Part shown: positions 10,721-21,110 of the stretch, piece by piece
Numbering within the stretch: the first letter of the stretch is position 1
Layout of the letters: every line of letters begins with the position of its first letter
NCBI GenBank assembly: GCA_034508935.3
Contig: CM067448.1
Span: 53,223,139 to 53,287,138 of the forward strand
DNA length: 64,000 bases
Direction: 5' to 3'
From: Berghia stephanieae
Taxonomy: Eukaryota > Mollusca > Gastropoda > Nudibranchia > Aeolidiidae
Notes under the pieces: model-generated
What the model was told of the DNA's origin: nothing
Database searches by the model: none
Seen by the model: only the letters and a program-made list of their open reading frames with translations
Program-made: the position numbers and the translations under genes

Positions 10721-10799
10721 ACAACAAACGTAACGGTCATCAAAAGGGAAAACCTGTCAGTGTAAATGTAGGCCGCACAGTTGGGAACCACCCACTTCA

Positions 10800-11525
10800 T
10801 AAAACAAAAGAATCTTCGAATCACCCTCCAGTCATTGACACAGTCAAAGTAAATGGACAGAAAGTGACCGTTCTCTACGACACGGGATTAGACTATCACG
10901 CGGTTGTAGCTCGCGACTTGGTTCGGCCGGACCAATTCACAGGCGAAATCATCGAGATTCAATGCGCCACTACAGACAGCAGATCTCTGCCACTTCCGAT
11001 AGCTAATATCGAAATAACCTCTCCATACGTAGTAGGAACTATACCTGCAGGAGTGCTAGACGCACCTAATCACCCTCTCATCCTTGGATGCAAATACGTA
11101 TTTCTCGGAACGCCCAAACACCCATTTCACGCCTGTCACATAAGGACAAGAGCACGGGATCAACGGAATATGCCGCCGTTATCACAAAATCCTGGACCAA
11201 AGGAAATGAGGAAGGCACAGACCGAGGACACGACTCTCTCACGCTACTTCGCCAAAGTGACGGAAGCTAGTGACAAGAATAAAAAGGGAGATTTCATAAT
11301 ACAACAAGAGTTGTTATACAGAGTCTCTGGCAAAAAACGCCATCAGCTCGTCGTCCCCTCTACGCATCGCCGACAGATTCTAGACATGGGACACAACATA
11401 CCTTTCAAAGGACATGTGGGAATCGCTGCCACAACGAAGCGCATCTCAGCCCACTATTTCTGGCCTGGTATTTCGGATGACATCAAGAGCCATATAAAGT
11501 CATGTCAAAAATGCCAATGGAAACC
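10800..11525 (+). other. LTR element protease and integrase zinc-binding part (fossil)
   Basis: VLYDTGLDYHAVV near 10869-10907 carries the aspartic protease DTG. Downstream, HRRQILDMGHNIPFKGHVG, then HYFWPGISDDIKSHIKSC and CQKCQ form the HHCC zinc-binding part of a gypsy integrase. Part of a broken element; no host function is implied. Confidence 0.8.
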
Positions 11526-11626
11526 AGATCAAATAAACACAGCTCCAGTAACCTTAGGTTCGAATAGGACTGTAAACGCCCCCGTTCAATACACGGGCGC
11601 AAACATCATGAGACATTATTCACGCA

Positions 11627-11900
11627 CAAAGAGACGGAATAAAAATGATCTCAAGCGATGGAATCAAGATGATACATGTAAATGGACTCACAAGGTTTCA
11701 CAGAATTGGAGTCAGAATGATACCAGGAAACGCAGCAAAAATGTTTCACACAGTCTGGATCAAAATGAGGCCAAGAAACGGAATCCAAATGTATCAGAGA
11801 TATGGAATCAACATGATACCAAGATAAGAAATCAAAATGATGCCAAGATAATGAATCATAATGTTGCCAAGCAACGAAATCAGGGAGGAACAATAACTCC
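11627..11900 (+). repeat. Short tandem repeat inside LTR element
   Basis: A degenerate array of about 30 bp units built on AAGAAACGGAATCAAAATGA-like sequence, translating to Asn/Lys/Arg-rich repeats such as KKRNPNVSEIWNQHDTKI. It lies between the integrase and RNase H parts and is unlike either. Confidence 0.7.
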
Positions 11901-11959
11901 TGAATTTAAAAATGTGGGACAAACCAGGAACGCTTCACACCTGCGAGGACGATTTCTAC

Positions 11960-12418
11960 GCTATAAAAAGGATCCTGACGTCACGACCCGTACTGCGCTT
12001 ACCTGACCCCAACAAACCTTTCATTCTGAGGACAGACGCAAGTAAAATTGGAATAGGCGCATCGTTACTTCAACCTGATCTCGATGACCCCACAGTCCTA
12101 CACCCTGTTGCTTACGCAAGTAGAAAATTATCGCCTGCGGAACAAAGATACTCAACAGTGGAGCAGGAATGTCTTGCCCTGGTATGGGCCATACAAAAAT
12201 ACCAAATATACCTTTATGGACGTCACTTCACTGTTCAATGCGACAATCAGCCACTTCTATTTCTGGCCACAGCTCAACAATTAAACGCTAAACTCATGCG
12301 TTGGTCGCTAATACTACAGCAATTTTCGTTCCATGTGGTATTCATCAAAGGCACTGATAACCATGGAGCCGACTTCTTAAGTCGCCATCCGGTATCCGAT
12401 GACGTCACAACAACATAA
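11960..12418 (+). other. LTR element RNase H part (fossil)
   Basis: PFILRTDASKIGIGASLLQ, YASRKLSPAEQRYSTVEQE, LALVWAIQKYQIYLYGRHF and TDNHGADFLSRHP are the ordered motifs of a Ty3/gypsy RNase H, including the catalytic Asp of TDAS and Glu of VEQE. It ends close to the 3' LTR. Part of a broken element. Confidence 0.85.
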
Positions 12419-12503
12419 CTGTACCTGCAGTACTATCTTATTAACCACAATTCTCAGATGATTTTAAACGAGACTTAATTTTAATCTCACAAGGAGATTT
12501 TTC

Positions 12504-12516
12504 AAGAGGGGGAGAA
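12504..12516 (+). other. Polypurine tract
   Basis: AAGAGGGGGAGAA lies directly before the TGTGACG start of the 3' LTR. This is the expected position of the plus-strand primer of an LTR element. Confidence 0.85.
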
Positions 12517-14337
12517 TGTGACGAGCGATTTTCTTTCACTGCGTGATTTCTTTATCATTCGTCAGCGTCTCGTTTCAAAACCACTTCAAACCTAGTGGAC
12601 GAGACATATAATTGATTAACTCCTCCAGTAAGATAACCAAACATGGACAGTCTTTCTCCAATAAAGCTCCAAATCTTTCTAACGGAAATTTTGGTCGTTA
12701 GGTGGTAAACATTTCCATTGTATAACGGAACACTCACTTTCAGCTTAAGGCTTATTTACCTGTTCAAACTGTCTGCCCATTGTATTCATGCCTCCTGCTA
12801 ATTACCCTTTCCAAACAAGTCGCCATCGTGCATAGGCCCTGAGGTCCTTGTCTCGTTCAAGAGTAGCTAATTGCAATTACTGTCCTAGTCTCTCCAGTAA
12901 TTCTCCGTTATTCTTTCTTACCAAAGCATCTGGATATCATTGGCTATCTAAAACAGGAAATTCTTCTGATTGGCTATTTTCACTTCACAAAACCAATTTC
13001 ATATCTGAATCTAATCACACACACGCTAAGAAGCCCACGAGAAAAGAGCTATCTCTCCAATTTCAAACTTGTAAAAGTTTGTCTATCTCGGCTGGAGGTA
13101 AAATGAATTATTGGTTAACATTCAAAGTGGAACGAGATATTACTGTGAATTCAATTTAATCTGTTATTAATATTATAGTTGTGTATATATTTTAATTGTG
13201 CTATTCCATGGATGTTCGTAAGTTGGAATACCTGTACAAAACCATATCTATATGTATCTTATTTTATAGTTAACAGTTGTTTATGATCTATGTTATTATT
13301 TCATTTATATTCAATATGTATATTGCTTGAATGTCTTTACCCTACCGCCAATCGCCGGCCACACATCATAACCTCAATTATAATTAATAAAAATAAATAA
13401 AGAAACACCAGGGACACAACCCTGTTAAATTCTCATCATGTAAGATAGCTCGACTGTCAGTTGATGTTTAAACCATATACTAACTACCATTATCATGGAG
13501 TTACTGCATCTCCTTGCCTTTGTCGGCAAATAAAGGCTATTATGATGTGTCGCTCAAGGACGATTCGGTGGCGAAAGACAAACTCGATTGGCTCTAAGAC
13601 CTTGTTGTTTTAACTCTTAAATGAAGGTCCTGATCCTGGAGGTCCTGATCCTGGAGGTCCTGGCCATTGTCCTGATCCTGGTCCTTTTCCGTGTCGTTGG
13701 AGCACCCAGTTGTGCCGAATCCCTGCATCCCAGTCCTTGAACAGCGGTAAACCCCTGATGTCAGCCTAACTACAACACACTGTTGTGATGTCCAGAAAAC
13801 TCTGCAAAGCAGGCGCCAACCCTGGAGCTAGCTGATACATTTGCCTCAGTCAAGCAAGCCGACGGGATAAAGATAAGCCAAACGGGCTTATACCATTTTC
13901 AAATGTATTTTCCACGGACACAAGTGATTAAAAACTACTAACTTAATCAATCAATCATAAATGAATCGATTAATAAAACAATAGATAAATAAATAATAAA
14001 TTAGATCCACTCAATTAGAGCTATTCTTCCTGATATTAAATAAATACTTATTCTTTTTATCTTTTCCTGTAACAATCTAATTAAACTTTATGTATAGAAT
14101 TGTTATTATTGCATTGGGCGTTACTATTGTCTTGACTCACTTGTTATTAATACAATTAAGTTATAAGGGACCCTAAGGCAATTCTTAATCACCCCTAGAT
14201 TAAACCTGAGCCGTTTGTGATATAGGTTGAGTGGCGCAGCTGGTAACGAGAGCCATAGCGCGCATACTAGTTCGAATCCAGACCATTGAGCTATCGGTTG
14301 GATTCGATCCCACAACAATAACACACAACCCGCCACA
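12517..14337 (+). repeat. 3' LTR
   Basis: About 1.82 kb, TGT...ACA, about 99% identical to the 5' LTR by eye apart from one insertion of about 44 bp near 14018-14061. It includes the same tRNA-like stretch near 14226-14282. Confidence 0.93.
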
Positions 14338-14342
14338 TACAC
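14338..14342. repeat. Right target-site duplication TACAC
   Basis: Identical to 6912-6916; marks the right border of the LTR element. Confidence 0.9.
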
Positions 14343-14376
14343 TAATTATACGAAAGCTAAATTTTTGATACCTTAC

Positions 14377-14639
14377 CTTCCTCTCTGTTTAAACTAGTCT
14401 GAAGGTTTAAGATTCCATCATAAGCCGTGAAAAGAAATAAGAAGGAAAAACACCCGACAAAAATGTTCTTAAGGATCGTGTTCTTGGAGAAAGGGATCTT
14501 CTGGTTTTCGCTATGATGAATCTCCCCATTGGAGACAGAGCTGTCCTGTGACAGGCTGGTGGTCTTGGTGGCTGGGTCTCCATTTGGTGCAGCTTTTGTA
14601 TTGAGTTCAGTGAGCTCTGTGCAGTCGATCAAAGATGAC
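14377..14639 (-). CDS. UNC93-like protein, exon A
   Basis: Part of an UNC93-family membrane protein (major facilitator fold, about 11-12 helices; relatives include UNC93A and the UNC93B1 receptor chaperone). The exon runs from a CAACAG acceptor to GAAG|GTAAGG. It encodes a polar cytosolic N-terminal stretch, then KNIFVGCFSFLF and FLFTAYDGILNLQTSLNREE, matching the family's first helix and LLLFTAYGGLQSLQSSL motif. One incoming base, 87 codons and one outgoing base fit exon B. A TTG at 14632 is in frame but no ATG is, so the true start is in an unseen upstream exon. The four exons give about 247 residues, roughly half the protein. The closest subfamily cannot be fixed by eye. Confidence 0.88.
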
Positions 14640-14689
14640 CTGTTGTTGAAAATTCAATTCAGATAAGTTCAAATTCATTTACAGACCTC

Positions 14690-15050
14690 CGGTAATTAAT
14701 ATCATTTTAAAATATTATAAAAGCAATGAAAAGGATAATAATGGATGGTACACACGAGATGGCTCAGAATAATTGTTCCCTGTTTGCCAGTCTAGAGTGT
14801 CTAATCTATTTAAACCACATTGCTGCAATTTTTACAACAGTATTCTACTATATAAATTTTTATTATGCTAAATTTCAAGTATCTAATTTCACCAACTACA
14901 CGTGTTATATGAGTGTTGTTGAAATAGCCAAAACAAAGTAAGGCAAATTTTTGTTCTAATAAATGTGCGTCTTTCTTGTTTCGATTATGGTGGGAGTAAG
15001 ACAGGAAATTCTCATCAATTAGAAATTCAAATTAACTGAAAAATGAATAA
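14690..15050 (+). repeat. Repeat Z, copy 1
   Basis: About 360 bp repeated at 21110-21466 with high identity, sharing for example ATTGTTCCCTGTTTGCCAG and GTGCGTCTTTCTTGTTTCG. It has no coding signal or terminal inverted repeats that I can see. The family is unknown. Confidence 0.8.
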
Positions 15051-15175
15051 AAGAAAACAATTCACATCATTTTACCAAGAAATATTTTATGAAATGTAAT
15101 GTATTCATCTAAAATGCATTGTTGTGGCATAGACTTCGTTTTTAACAACTTGACGCAGACGGGGAAGAATCACTT

Positions 15176-15400
15176 TTCGTGCAAATCAGTGACCTCTGTA
15201 GAAATAAATTTTATTTTCTACTGAAATTCGGTCAAAATAAGAAATGGTTGTCTCTGGTTTTCATAAACTTTATTCGAAAGGGCATTCCAGAAGTGATAAT
15301 CCAATGGATTGCAGTCCGGAGAATTGGGTGGCCAACTTTCTTTGTCAATGAACCGTCTGGTAATTGGTGATGCAGACACTCTGTCTAACTTGAGTTTTAC
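15176..15400 (-). mobile_element. Mariner-type transposase, C-terminal fragment
   Basis: Minus-strand translation gives ITRRFIDKES then WPPNSPDCNPLDYHFW, NALSNKVYENQR and a later EVTDLH. WPP.SPD.NP.D is the signature around the third catalytic Asp of mariner transposases. A stop occurs after TEFQ, and the catalytic domain upstream is missing, cut off where a SINE-1 copy begins at 15405. It is a dead fragment. Confidence 0.82.
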
Positions 15401-15404
15401 TTGA

Positions 15405-15657
15405 GCTTTTATATAGCGTAATATCCACTAAACGTGCTCAAAGCGCTTTATAAGGGGTCCAACAGCAACACGTAACATGTAGAACGAGACAAAACGCCTG
15501 TTAGGAGATATTGCAATTTTTTTTCCGACATAGACGACGCTGCGGCCAGGTACTCATTTTTACACCTGAGTACGGTGATAGAATTTGAGTAAAGAGCCGT
15601 GGCTCGAATTCAGGACTTTCCTATCTGAAAGCGAGTGTCATACCACTGGACCACATA

Positions 15658-15660
<3 letters not shown>
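15405..15660 (-). mobile_element. SINE-1, full length
   Basis: Reverse orientation: the tail AAAGCGCTTTGAGCACG is near 15430-15450, and the tRNA-like head with the complement of GGTATGACACTCGCTTTC is near 15625-15655. It is followed at once by a (CT)n tract. Confidence 0.88.

Positions 15661-15733
<73 letters not shown>
15661..15733 (+). repeat. (CT)n microsatellite
   Basis: Almost pure CT dinucleotide repeat abutting the head end of the SINE-1 copy. Confidence 0.97.
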
Positions 15734-15734
<1 letters not shown>

Positions 15735-15923
15735 AAAAAGGACCTCACAACATTATTCTCAAAGAAGTTACGTAAAATTGTCATGTTACCATCTGTAATT
15801 GTGATCACTATTTATTTATAAGAACATTTATTCCATTAAATGTCATCTTTCTATATTCACATCATCTTAAACCAACTTGTCATTTGATTTTTGTTTTTTA
15901 AATATATTTGATTCTCCATTTTT

Positions 15924-15928
<5 letters not shown>

Positions 15929-15970
<42 letters not shown>

Positions 15971-15986
15971 TTCTCTCTCTCTCCTC

Positions 15987-16073
<87 letters not shown>
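15929..16073 (+). repeat. (CT)n microsatellite
   Basis: About 145 bp of CT repeat with a few CTT/CC interruptions. Confidence 0.97.
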
Positions 16074-16076
<3 letters not shown>

Positions 16077-16359
16077 CTTATCTTTTCCCTTCTCATCTCC
16101 CTCCGTTTACAAATTCACACCTTTCACTATAGAAACCTGATAAACTCCGGCTCTATGGGCGCCTGATGGCTCCGAAGAACTACTTGGATATAAATAGAAG
16201 AGCCGAGTGCTTAAAGTACTAAAGTCACAGGAAGTAAGGTTTGAACAAATGGATTTGACTATATATAGTATACAAAAAATAAAGTGTAGTTTTGAGATAG
16301 ATGACTTGGATCATTTTCATCAGGGAAAGTTTAGTGAGTATTTTATTTTATTTTTAAAA

Positions 16360-16580
16360 AGATGGCGCTACGTGGCTCAGCGGAACTGTCTTTGCTTCGT
16401 ACCCGAAAGGTACCGAGGTCGAATACCTGCTGCGCTACATGGTCATGAGCAAGTCACCTCGCCCTAGCTCAATTTGCGGCGCTGCATTGCGGCTAATGCC
16501 AGTTATTCCAGTCTTCCCTTGGAATAGACCCTAGAGACAAATTTCCCCTGTGTGATGAATAAAGGGAATTTTACTTATTT
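16360..16580 (+). mobile_element. SINE-2, copy 1
   Basis: tRNA-like head (GCTACGTGGCTCAGCGG, GGTACCGAGGTCGAATACC), body CTAGCTCAATTTGCGGCGCTG, tail GGAATAGACCCTAGAGACAA and GGGAATTTTACTTA. A second copy is at 39971-40185. It is a tRNA-derived SINE distinct from SINE-1. Confidence 0.8.
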
Positions 16581-16682
16581 TATTTAATTAAACTGAGATG
16601 AGTATTGTTTAAGTTTATCACCGATAAGCTAAAAATCATCTAATTGTGACTTAAGTTTTTAGGACTGGGGTCGTCAATAATT

Positions 16683-16806
16683 ATAATATCGCCTCATAAC
16701 CGTCATGTTTCCTTATACCTGTTAGGTGTTGCTGTTGGCTGGAGATCCCATATAAAGCGCTTTGAGCATGTTTAGTGGATATTGCGCTATATAAATGCTA
16801 AAGTTT
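16683..16806 (+). mobile_element. SINE-1, 3' fragment
   Basis: Contains TTAGGTGTTGCTGTTGGCTG, AAAGCGCTTTGAGCATG and TATTGCGCTATATAAATGC, then T-rich sequence. Confidence 0.8.
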
Positions 16807-16807
16807 T

Positions 16808-16910
16808 TCTTTTCTTTTTTTTTTAATTTTTTTTTTTTTTTTTTTTTTTTTTTGGTTTTTTGGTTTGTTTGTTTTTTGTTTTTTTGTTTTTTGCTTTTTT
16901 TCAATTCATT
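16808..16910 (+). repeat. T-rich low-complexity tract
   Basis: Runs of T broken by GG and C, following the SINE-1 tail. Confidence 0.9.
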
Positions 16911-16972
16911 TTTTAGTATCCAAATCACCCGACGTAATACCGATTTGAGACGGTGGGCCATGAGACAAAATA

Positions 16973-17057
<85 letters not shown>
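16973..17057 (+). repeat. (AT)n microsatellite
   Basis: About 84 bp of perfect AT repeat. Just upstream, 16929-16967 matches one terminal repeat of the MITE at 23974. Confidence 0.97.
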
Positions 17058-17060
<3 letters not shown>

Positions 17061-17389
17061 ACCAACCCGACGTGAGCTTATTTGCAGGTCTGATAACCAA
17101 AATTGTTATTGTCTTATTGTTGTTATGGAAATACATAGGCTACTCCAAAACCAACGCTAAAATATTGTCCATTACAACAAAGTTAAATCAAGCCCATAAT
17201 TTCATTCCGTCATCTGACCTACAAATAAGTGCACGTTGAAGACTCGGAGTGAAATGAGACAAAAGGGTAAAGTGCACAATAACAATTTTAAAAATGAAAA
17301 AATCATGAACCTTTCAAAGGAATAGGCCTTGTCAGGCATCGTGCTCATCGTTACATCAATCCGATCAGTGTGTAGTTTGGGTCTCTTTA

Positions 17390-17843
17390 CTCATCTTAAT
17401 GCTTAGTGATGTCTTTACACTTCATATTGATTATATTCGAATCTTTACACTTCATCTTAATCCATAGTGATGTCTTTACGCTTCATATTGATTATAGTCG
17501 AATCGTTACACTTCATCTTAATACATAGTGATGTCTTTACGCTTCATATTGATTATAGTCGAATATTTACACTTCATCTTAATACATAGTGATGTCTTTA
17601 CGCTTCATAATGATTATATTCGAATCTTTACATTTCATTTTAAATCATAGTGGAATCTTTACGCCTCATCTTAATGCATAATGGAATCTTTAGGGCTAAC
17701 CCACACCGGAGACTGACTCCGACGACCGGGCACTGCCGTCCTCTGTCGTCTTCCGGATAAAGATGTTGGACACGGACAAAATACTAGGAATAAAGAGAAG
17801 AGCCGCTAGACCTATCCATACCAAGCACCCAACGTCCTCTGGC

Positions 17844-17894
<51 letters not shown>

Positions 17895-19725
17895 GGGGGG
17901 GGGGGGGGGGTTGTCGAGCTTGGTATGGGTAGGTCTAGCGGTTCTTCTCTTTCTTCTTAGTATTTTGTCCGTGCCCGACGTCTTTATCCGGAAGACGGCA
18001 GAGGACGGCAGTGCCGGGTCGTCGGAGTCACACTCCGGTGTGGGTTAGCCCTTACACTTCATCTTAATACATAGTGATGTCTTTACATTTCATCTTAAAT
18101 AATAGTGGAATCGTTACGCTTCATCTTAATACTTAGTGATAAATTTACACTTCATATTCATAATAGTCGATTCTTTACACTTCATCTTAAATCAAAGTGG
18201 AATCTTTATGCTTCATCTTAATACTTAGTGATGTCCTTAAACTTCATATTGATAATAGTCGAATCTTTACACTTCATCTTAATGCACAGAAGAATCTTTA
18301 CACTTCATTTTGATACACAGAGGAATCTTTACACTTCATCGTAATACATAGTGGAATCCTTATACTGCAAAGTGGTGTCAGTACTCTTTACACTTCATCC
18401 TAATACACAGAGGAATCTTTACACTTCATCCTAATACACAGAGGAATCTTTACACTTTATCGTAATAAATAGTGGAATCCTTATACTGCAAAGTGGTGTC
18501 AGTACTCTTTACACTTCATCCTAATACACAGAGGAATGTTTACACTTCATCCTAATACACAGAGGAATCTTTACACTTTATCGTAATAAATAGTGGAATC
18601 CTTATACTGCAAAGTGGTGTCAGTACTCTTTACACTTCATCTTAATACACAGAGGAATCTTTACACTTTATCGTAATAAATAGTGGAATCCTTATACTGC
18701 AAAGTGGTGTCAGTACTCTTTACACTTCATCCTAAAACACAGAGGAATCTTTACACTTTATCGTAATAAATAGTGGAATCCTTATACTGCAAAGTGGTGT
18801 CAGTACTCTTTACACTTCATCTTAATACACAGAGGAATCTTTACGCTTTATCGTAATAAATAGTGGAATCCTTATACTGCAAAGTGGTGTCAGTACTCTT
18901 TACACTTCATCCTAATACACATAGGAATCTTTACACTTTATCGTAATAAATAGTGGAATCCTTATACTGCAAAGTGGTGTCAGTACTCTTTACACTTCAT
19001 CCTAATACACAGAGGAATCTTTACACTTTATCGTAATAAATAGTGGAATCCTTATACTGCAAAGTGGTGTCAGTACTCTTTACACTTCATCCTAATACAC
19101 AGAGGTGTCTTTACACTTCATCCTAATACACAGAGGAATCTTTACACTTTATCGTAATAAATAGTGGAATCCTTGTACTGCAAAGTGGTGTCAGTACTCT
19201 TTACACTTCATCCTAATACACAGAGGTGTCTTTACACTTCATCCTAATACACAGAGGAATCTTTACACTTTATCGTAATAAATAGTGGAATCCTTATACT
19301 GCAAAGTGGTGTCAGTACTCTTTACACTTCATCTTAATACACAGAGGAATCTTTACACTTCATCTTAATACATAGTGCGTGGAATCCTTATACTGCAAAG
19401 TGGTGTCAGTACTCTTTACACTTCATCCTAATACACAGAGGAATCTTTACACTTTATCGTAATAAATAGTGGAATCCTTATACTGCAAAGTGGTGTCAGT
19501 ACTCTTTACACTTCATCCTAATACACAGAGGAATCTTTACACTTCATCTTAATACATAGTGGAATCCTTATACTGCAAAGTGGTGTCAGTACTCTTTACA
19601 CTTCATCCTAATACACAGAGGAATCTTTACACTTTATCGTAATAAATAGTGGAATCCTTATACTGCAAAGTGGTGTCAGTACTCTTTACACTTCATCCTA
19701 ATACACAGAGGTGTCTTTACTTTTT
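17390..19725 (+). repeat. Satellite with 31 bp unit and 90 bp higher-order repeat
   Basis: The left part is an irregular array of about 31 bp units (CTTTACACTTCATCTTAATA plus a variable end). From about 18340 the array is organised as 31+31+28 bp = 90 bp, with some 121 bp variants carrying one extra 31 bp unit. The 28 bp member reads CCTTATACTGCAAAG then TGGTGTCAGTACT and occurs about 14 times. Adjacent higher-order units are nearly identical, so the right part was amplified recently. A foldback element interrupts it at 17693-18051. Confidence 0.92.
17693..18051. mobile_element. Harbinger-like foldback MITE, TTA target duplication
   Basis: A 359 bp near-palindrome: GGGCTAACCCACACCGGAG at the left pairs with CTCCGGTGTGGGTTAGCCC at the right. 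The arms run about 135-140 bp each and are separated by a T run and a G run. TTA lies at 17690-17692 and 18052-18054, and removing one copy restores the satellite unit (CTTTACACTTC). A 3 bp TTA duplication and GGG-starting termini are typical of PIF/Harbinger. It encodes nothing. Confidence 0.85.
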
Positions 19726-20171
19726 GAACGTCATCCTTATACATAAAGGTGTGTTTATTATGTCCACGTCTTGTAACCTTCACAGAATCAAGAGTATTAT
19801 CAACAGTCAGACAAAAAAAGACCACTTATTATAGATTAGATGATAACATCATAAAATATAAAGTAGGCCACTCGTTTAGCATTATTTTCTCTATTGAACA
19901 CTGCCTTTCTGTGTGATAATACTGTTACATCGGGCACGTAAAACCCTAACCATAATAAGAAAGTAAAGAAGCAATTTATCGCACTGACAAAACACAAATA
20001 CCACGACTTTGTTGTTGTTGTTAAAGACCTGACCTAATGAAACACGGGTGTCGTCAACGCGACTGGGGTCTGAAATGTGGAGGCGAGACAAAAAAATTGG
20101 TCACAACAAACTCGGGAGATTTTGACACAGCCCGAGTCGACCAAATGAGACAGGTAGAGCAATCACGTATG

Positions 20172-20173
<2 letters not shown>

Positions 20174-20240
<67 letters not shown>

Positions 20241-20257
20241 GGGCTGAGTTGTGCGGT

Positions 20258-20329
<72 letters not shown>

Positions 20330-20346
20330 GGGCTGAGTTGTGCGGT

Positions 20347-20390
<44 letters not shown>

Positions 20391-20411
20391 GTTGGGCTGA
20401 GTTGTGCGTGA

Positions 20412-20452
<41 letters not shown>

Positions 20453-20540
20453 CTATCTCTATCTCTCTATCTCTCTCTCTCTCTCTCCTCTCTCTCTTTC
20501 TCTCTATCTATCTTTCTTTCTTTCTTTCTTTCATTTATTC
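20174..20540 (+). repeat. (CT)n array with a repeated spacer
   Basis: Three long CT blocks are each followed by the same spacer, TGTTGGGCTGAGTTGTGCG. The array then grades into CTAT and CTTT repeats. The block-plus-spacer unit was itself duplicated. Confidence 0.95.
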
Positions 20541-20649
20541 TCATTTATTAATTTTCATCTCTCGTTTTCCTCTCTTTCTCTCTAACTTATTGTTCCAAAC
20601 GGGCAATATATATAATGAGAGAGAGAGAGAGAAAGAGAGATAGATACTC

Positions 20650-20918
20650 TCACCCACACAAACACGCACACACATGTGTTTATAACAGAGTGTTATGTTT
20701 ATGGATAAGAATATAAAAAATAAATAAACAGAAAAAAAAATAATTAAATAAGTGAATAAATAAATAGCCCTCATGCGTCCACATGGTCAAGTAAAGTTTA
20801 TTTATTTATTCACCTATTTATCTATTTTTTTTCTGTTTATTTATTATTATATTCGTATCCATAAACATTATATTCTTTTACACACACATATGTGTGTGTG
20901 TGGGTGAGTGTGTGTGTG

Positions 20919-20920
<2 letters not shown>
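20650..20920. repeat. Large inverted repeat
   Basis: Left arm 20650-20765 (ending AAGTGAATAAATAAAT) and right arm 20796-20920 (starting near TTTATTTATTCACCTATTTA) are reverse complements with few mismatches. They extend into CA- and TG-rich outer ends around a spacer of about 30 bp. As single strand it would form one long hairpin. Confidence 0.85.
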
Positions 20921-20925
<5 letters not shown>

Positions 20926-20986
<61 letters not shown>

Positions 20987-21110
20987 CAAGCACAGGTGCC
21001 CGTTCAATGATCGATCAAGGTCGATCAACACAAAAATTTATAATTCAAGTCTTGATGAAATACGAATTGTACTCAATGTCTATTGTCTAATTTATCGATA
21101 ATTACGTTCA
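20926..21110 (+). repeat. (AT)n block plus 130 bp flank, copy 1
   Basis: (AT)n then TTATACAAGCA, GGTGCCCGTTCAATGA and AATTTATCGATAATTACGTT. The same unit recurs at 21500-21722, with repeat Z between the two. Confidence 0.85.

Larger units (their letters stand above)
6917..14337 (+). mobile_element. Ty3/gypsy-type LTR retrotransposon, young but broken
   Basis: A 7.4 kb element with both LTRs, 5 bp target-site duplications, a tRNA-Pro-like primer-binding site and a polypurine tract. Recognisable parts in order are a gag-like coiled region, a CCHC knuckle, an aspartic protease with DTG, an integrase zinc-binding (HHCC) region and RNase H. Integrase upstream of RNase H is the order known from Gmr1-like gypsy elements; a rearranged ordinary gypsy is the alternative. 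The interior is shorter than a full gag-pol and carries several breaks, so it is a fossil that could move only with outside help. The LTRs differ by roughly ten to fifteen substitutions plus one indel of about 44 bp, so insertion was recent. It sits antisense within an intron of the UNC93-like gene, about 35 bp from the exon A donor. Confidence 0.93.

Noticed and set aside
15857-16140. Arg/Glu- and Ser/Leu-repeat open frames on both strands (also at 20037, 20249, 23366 and 23447)
   Set aside because: They arise from (CT)n/(GA)n repeats in several frames at once.
17390-19725. Possible CRISPR-like array
   Set aside because: The window is eukaryotic, units abut without unique spacers, and the period is 31/90 bp with drift. 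It is a satellite.
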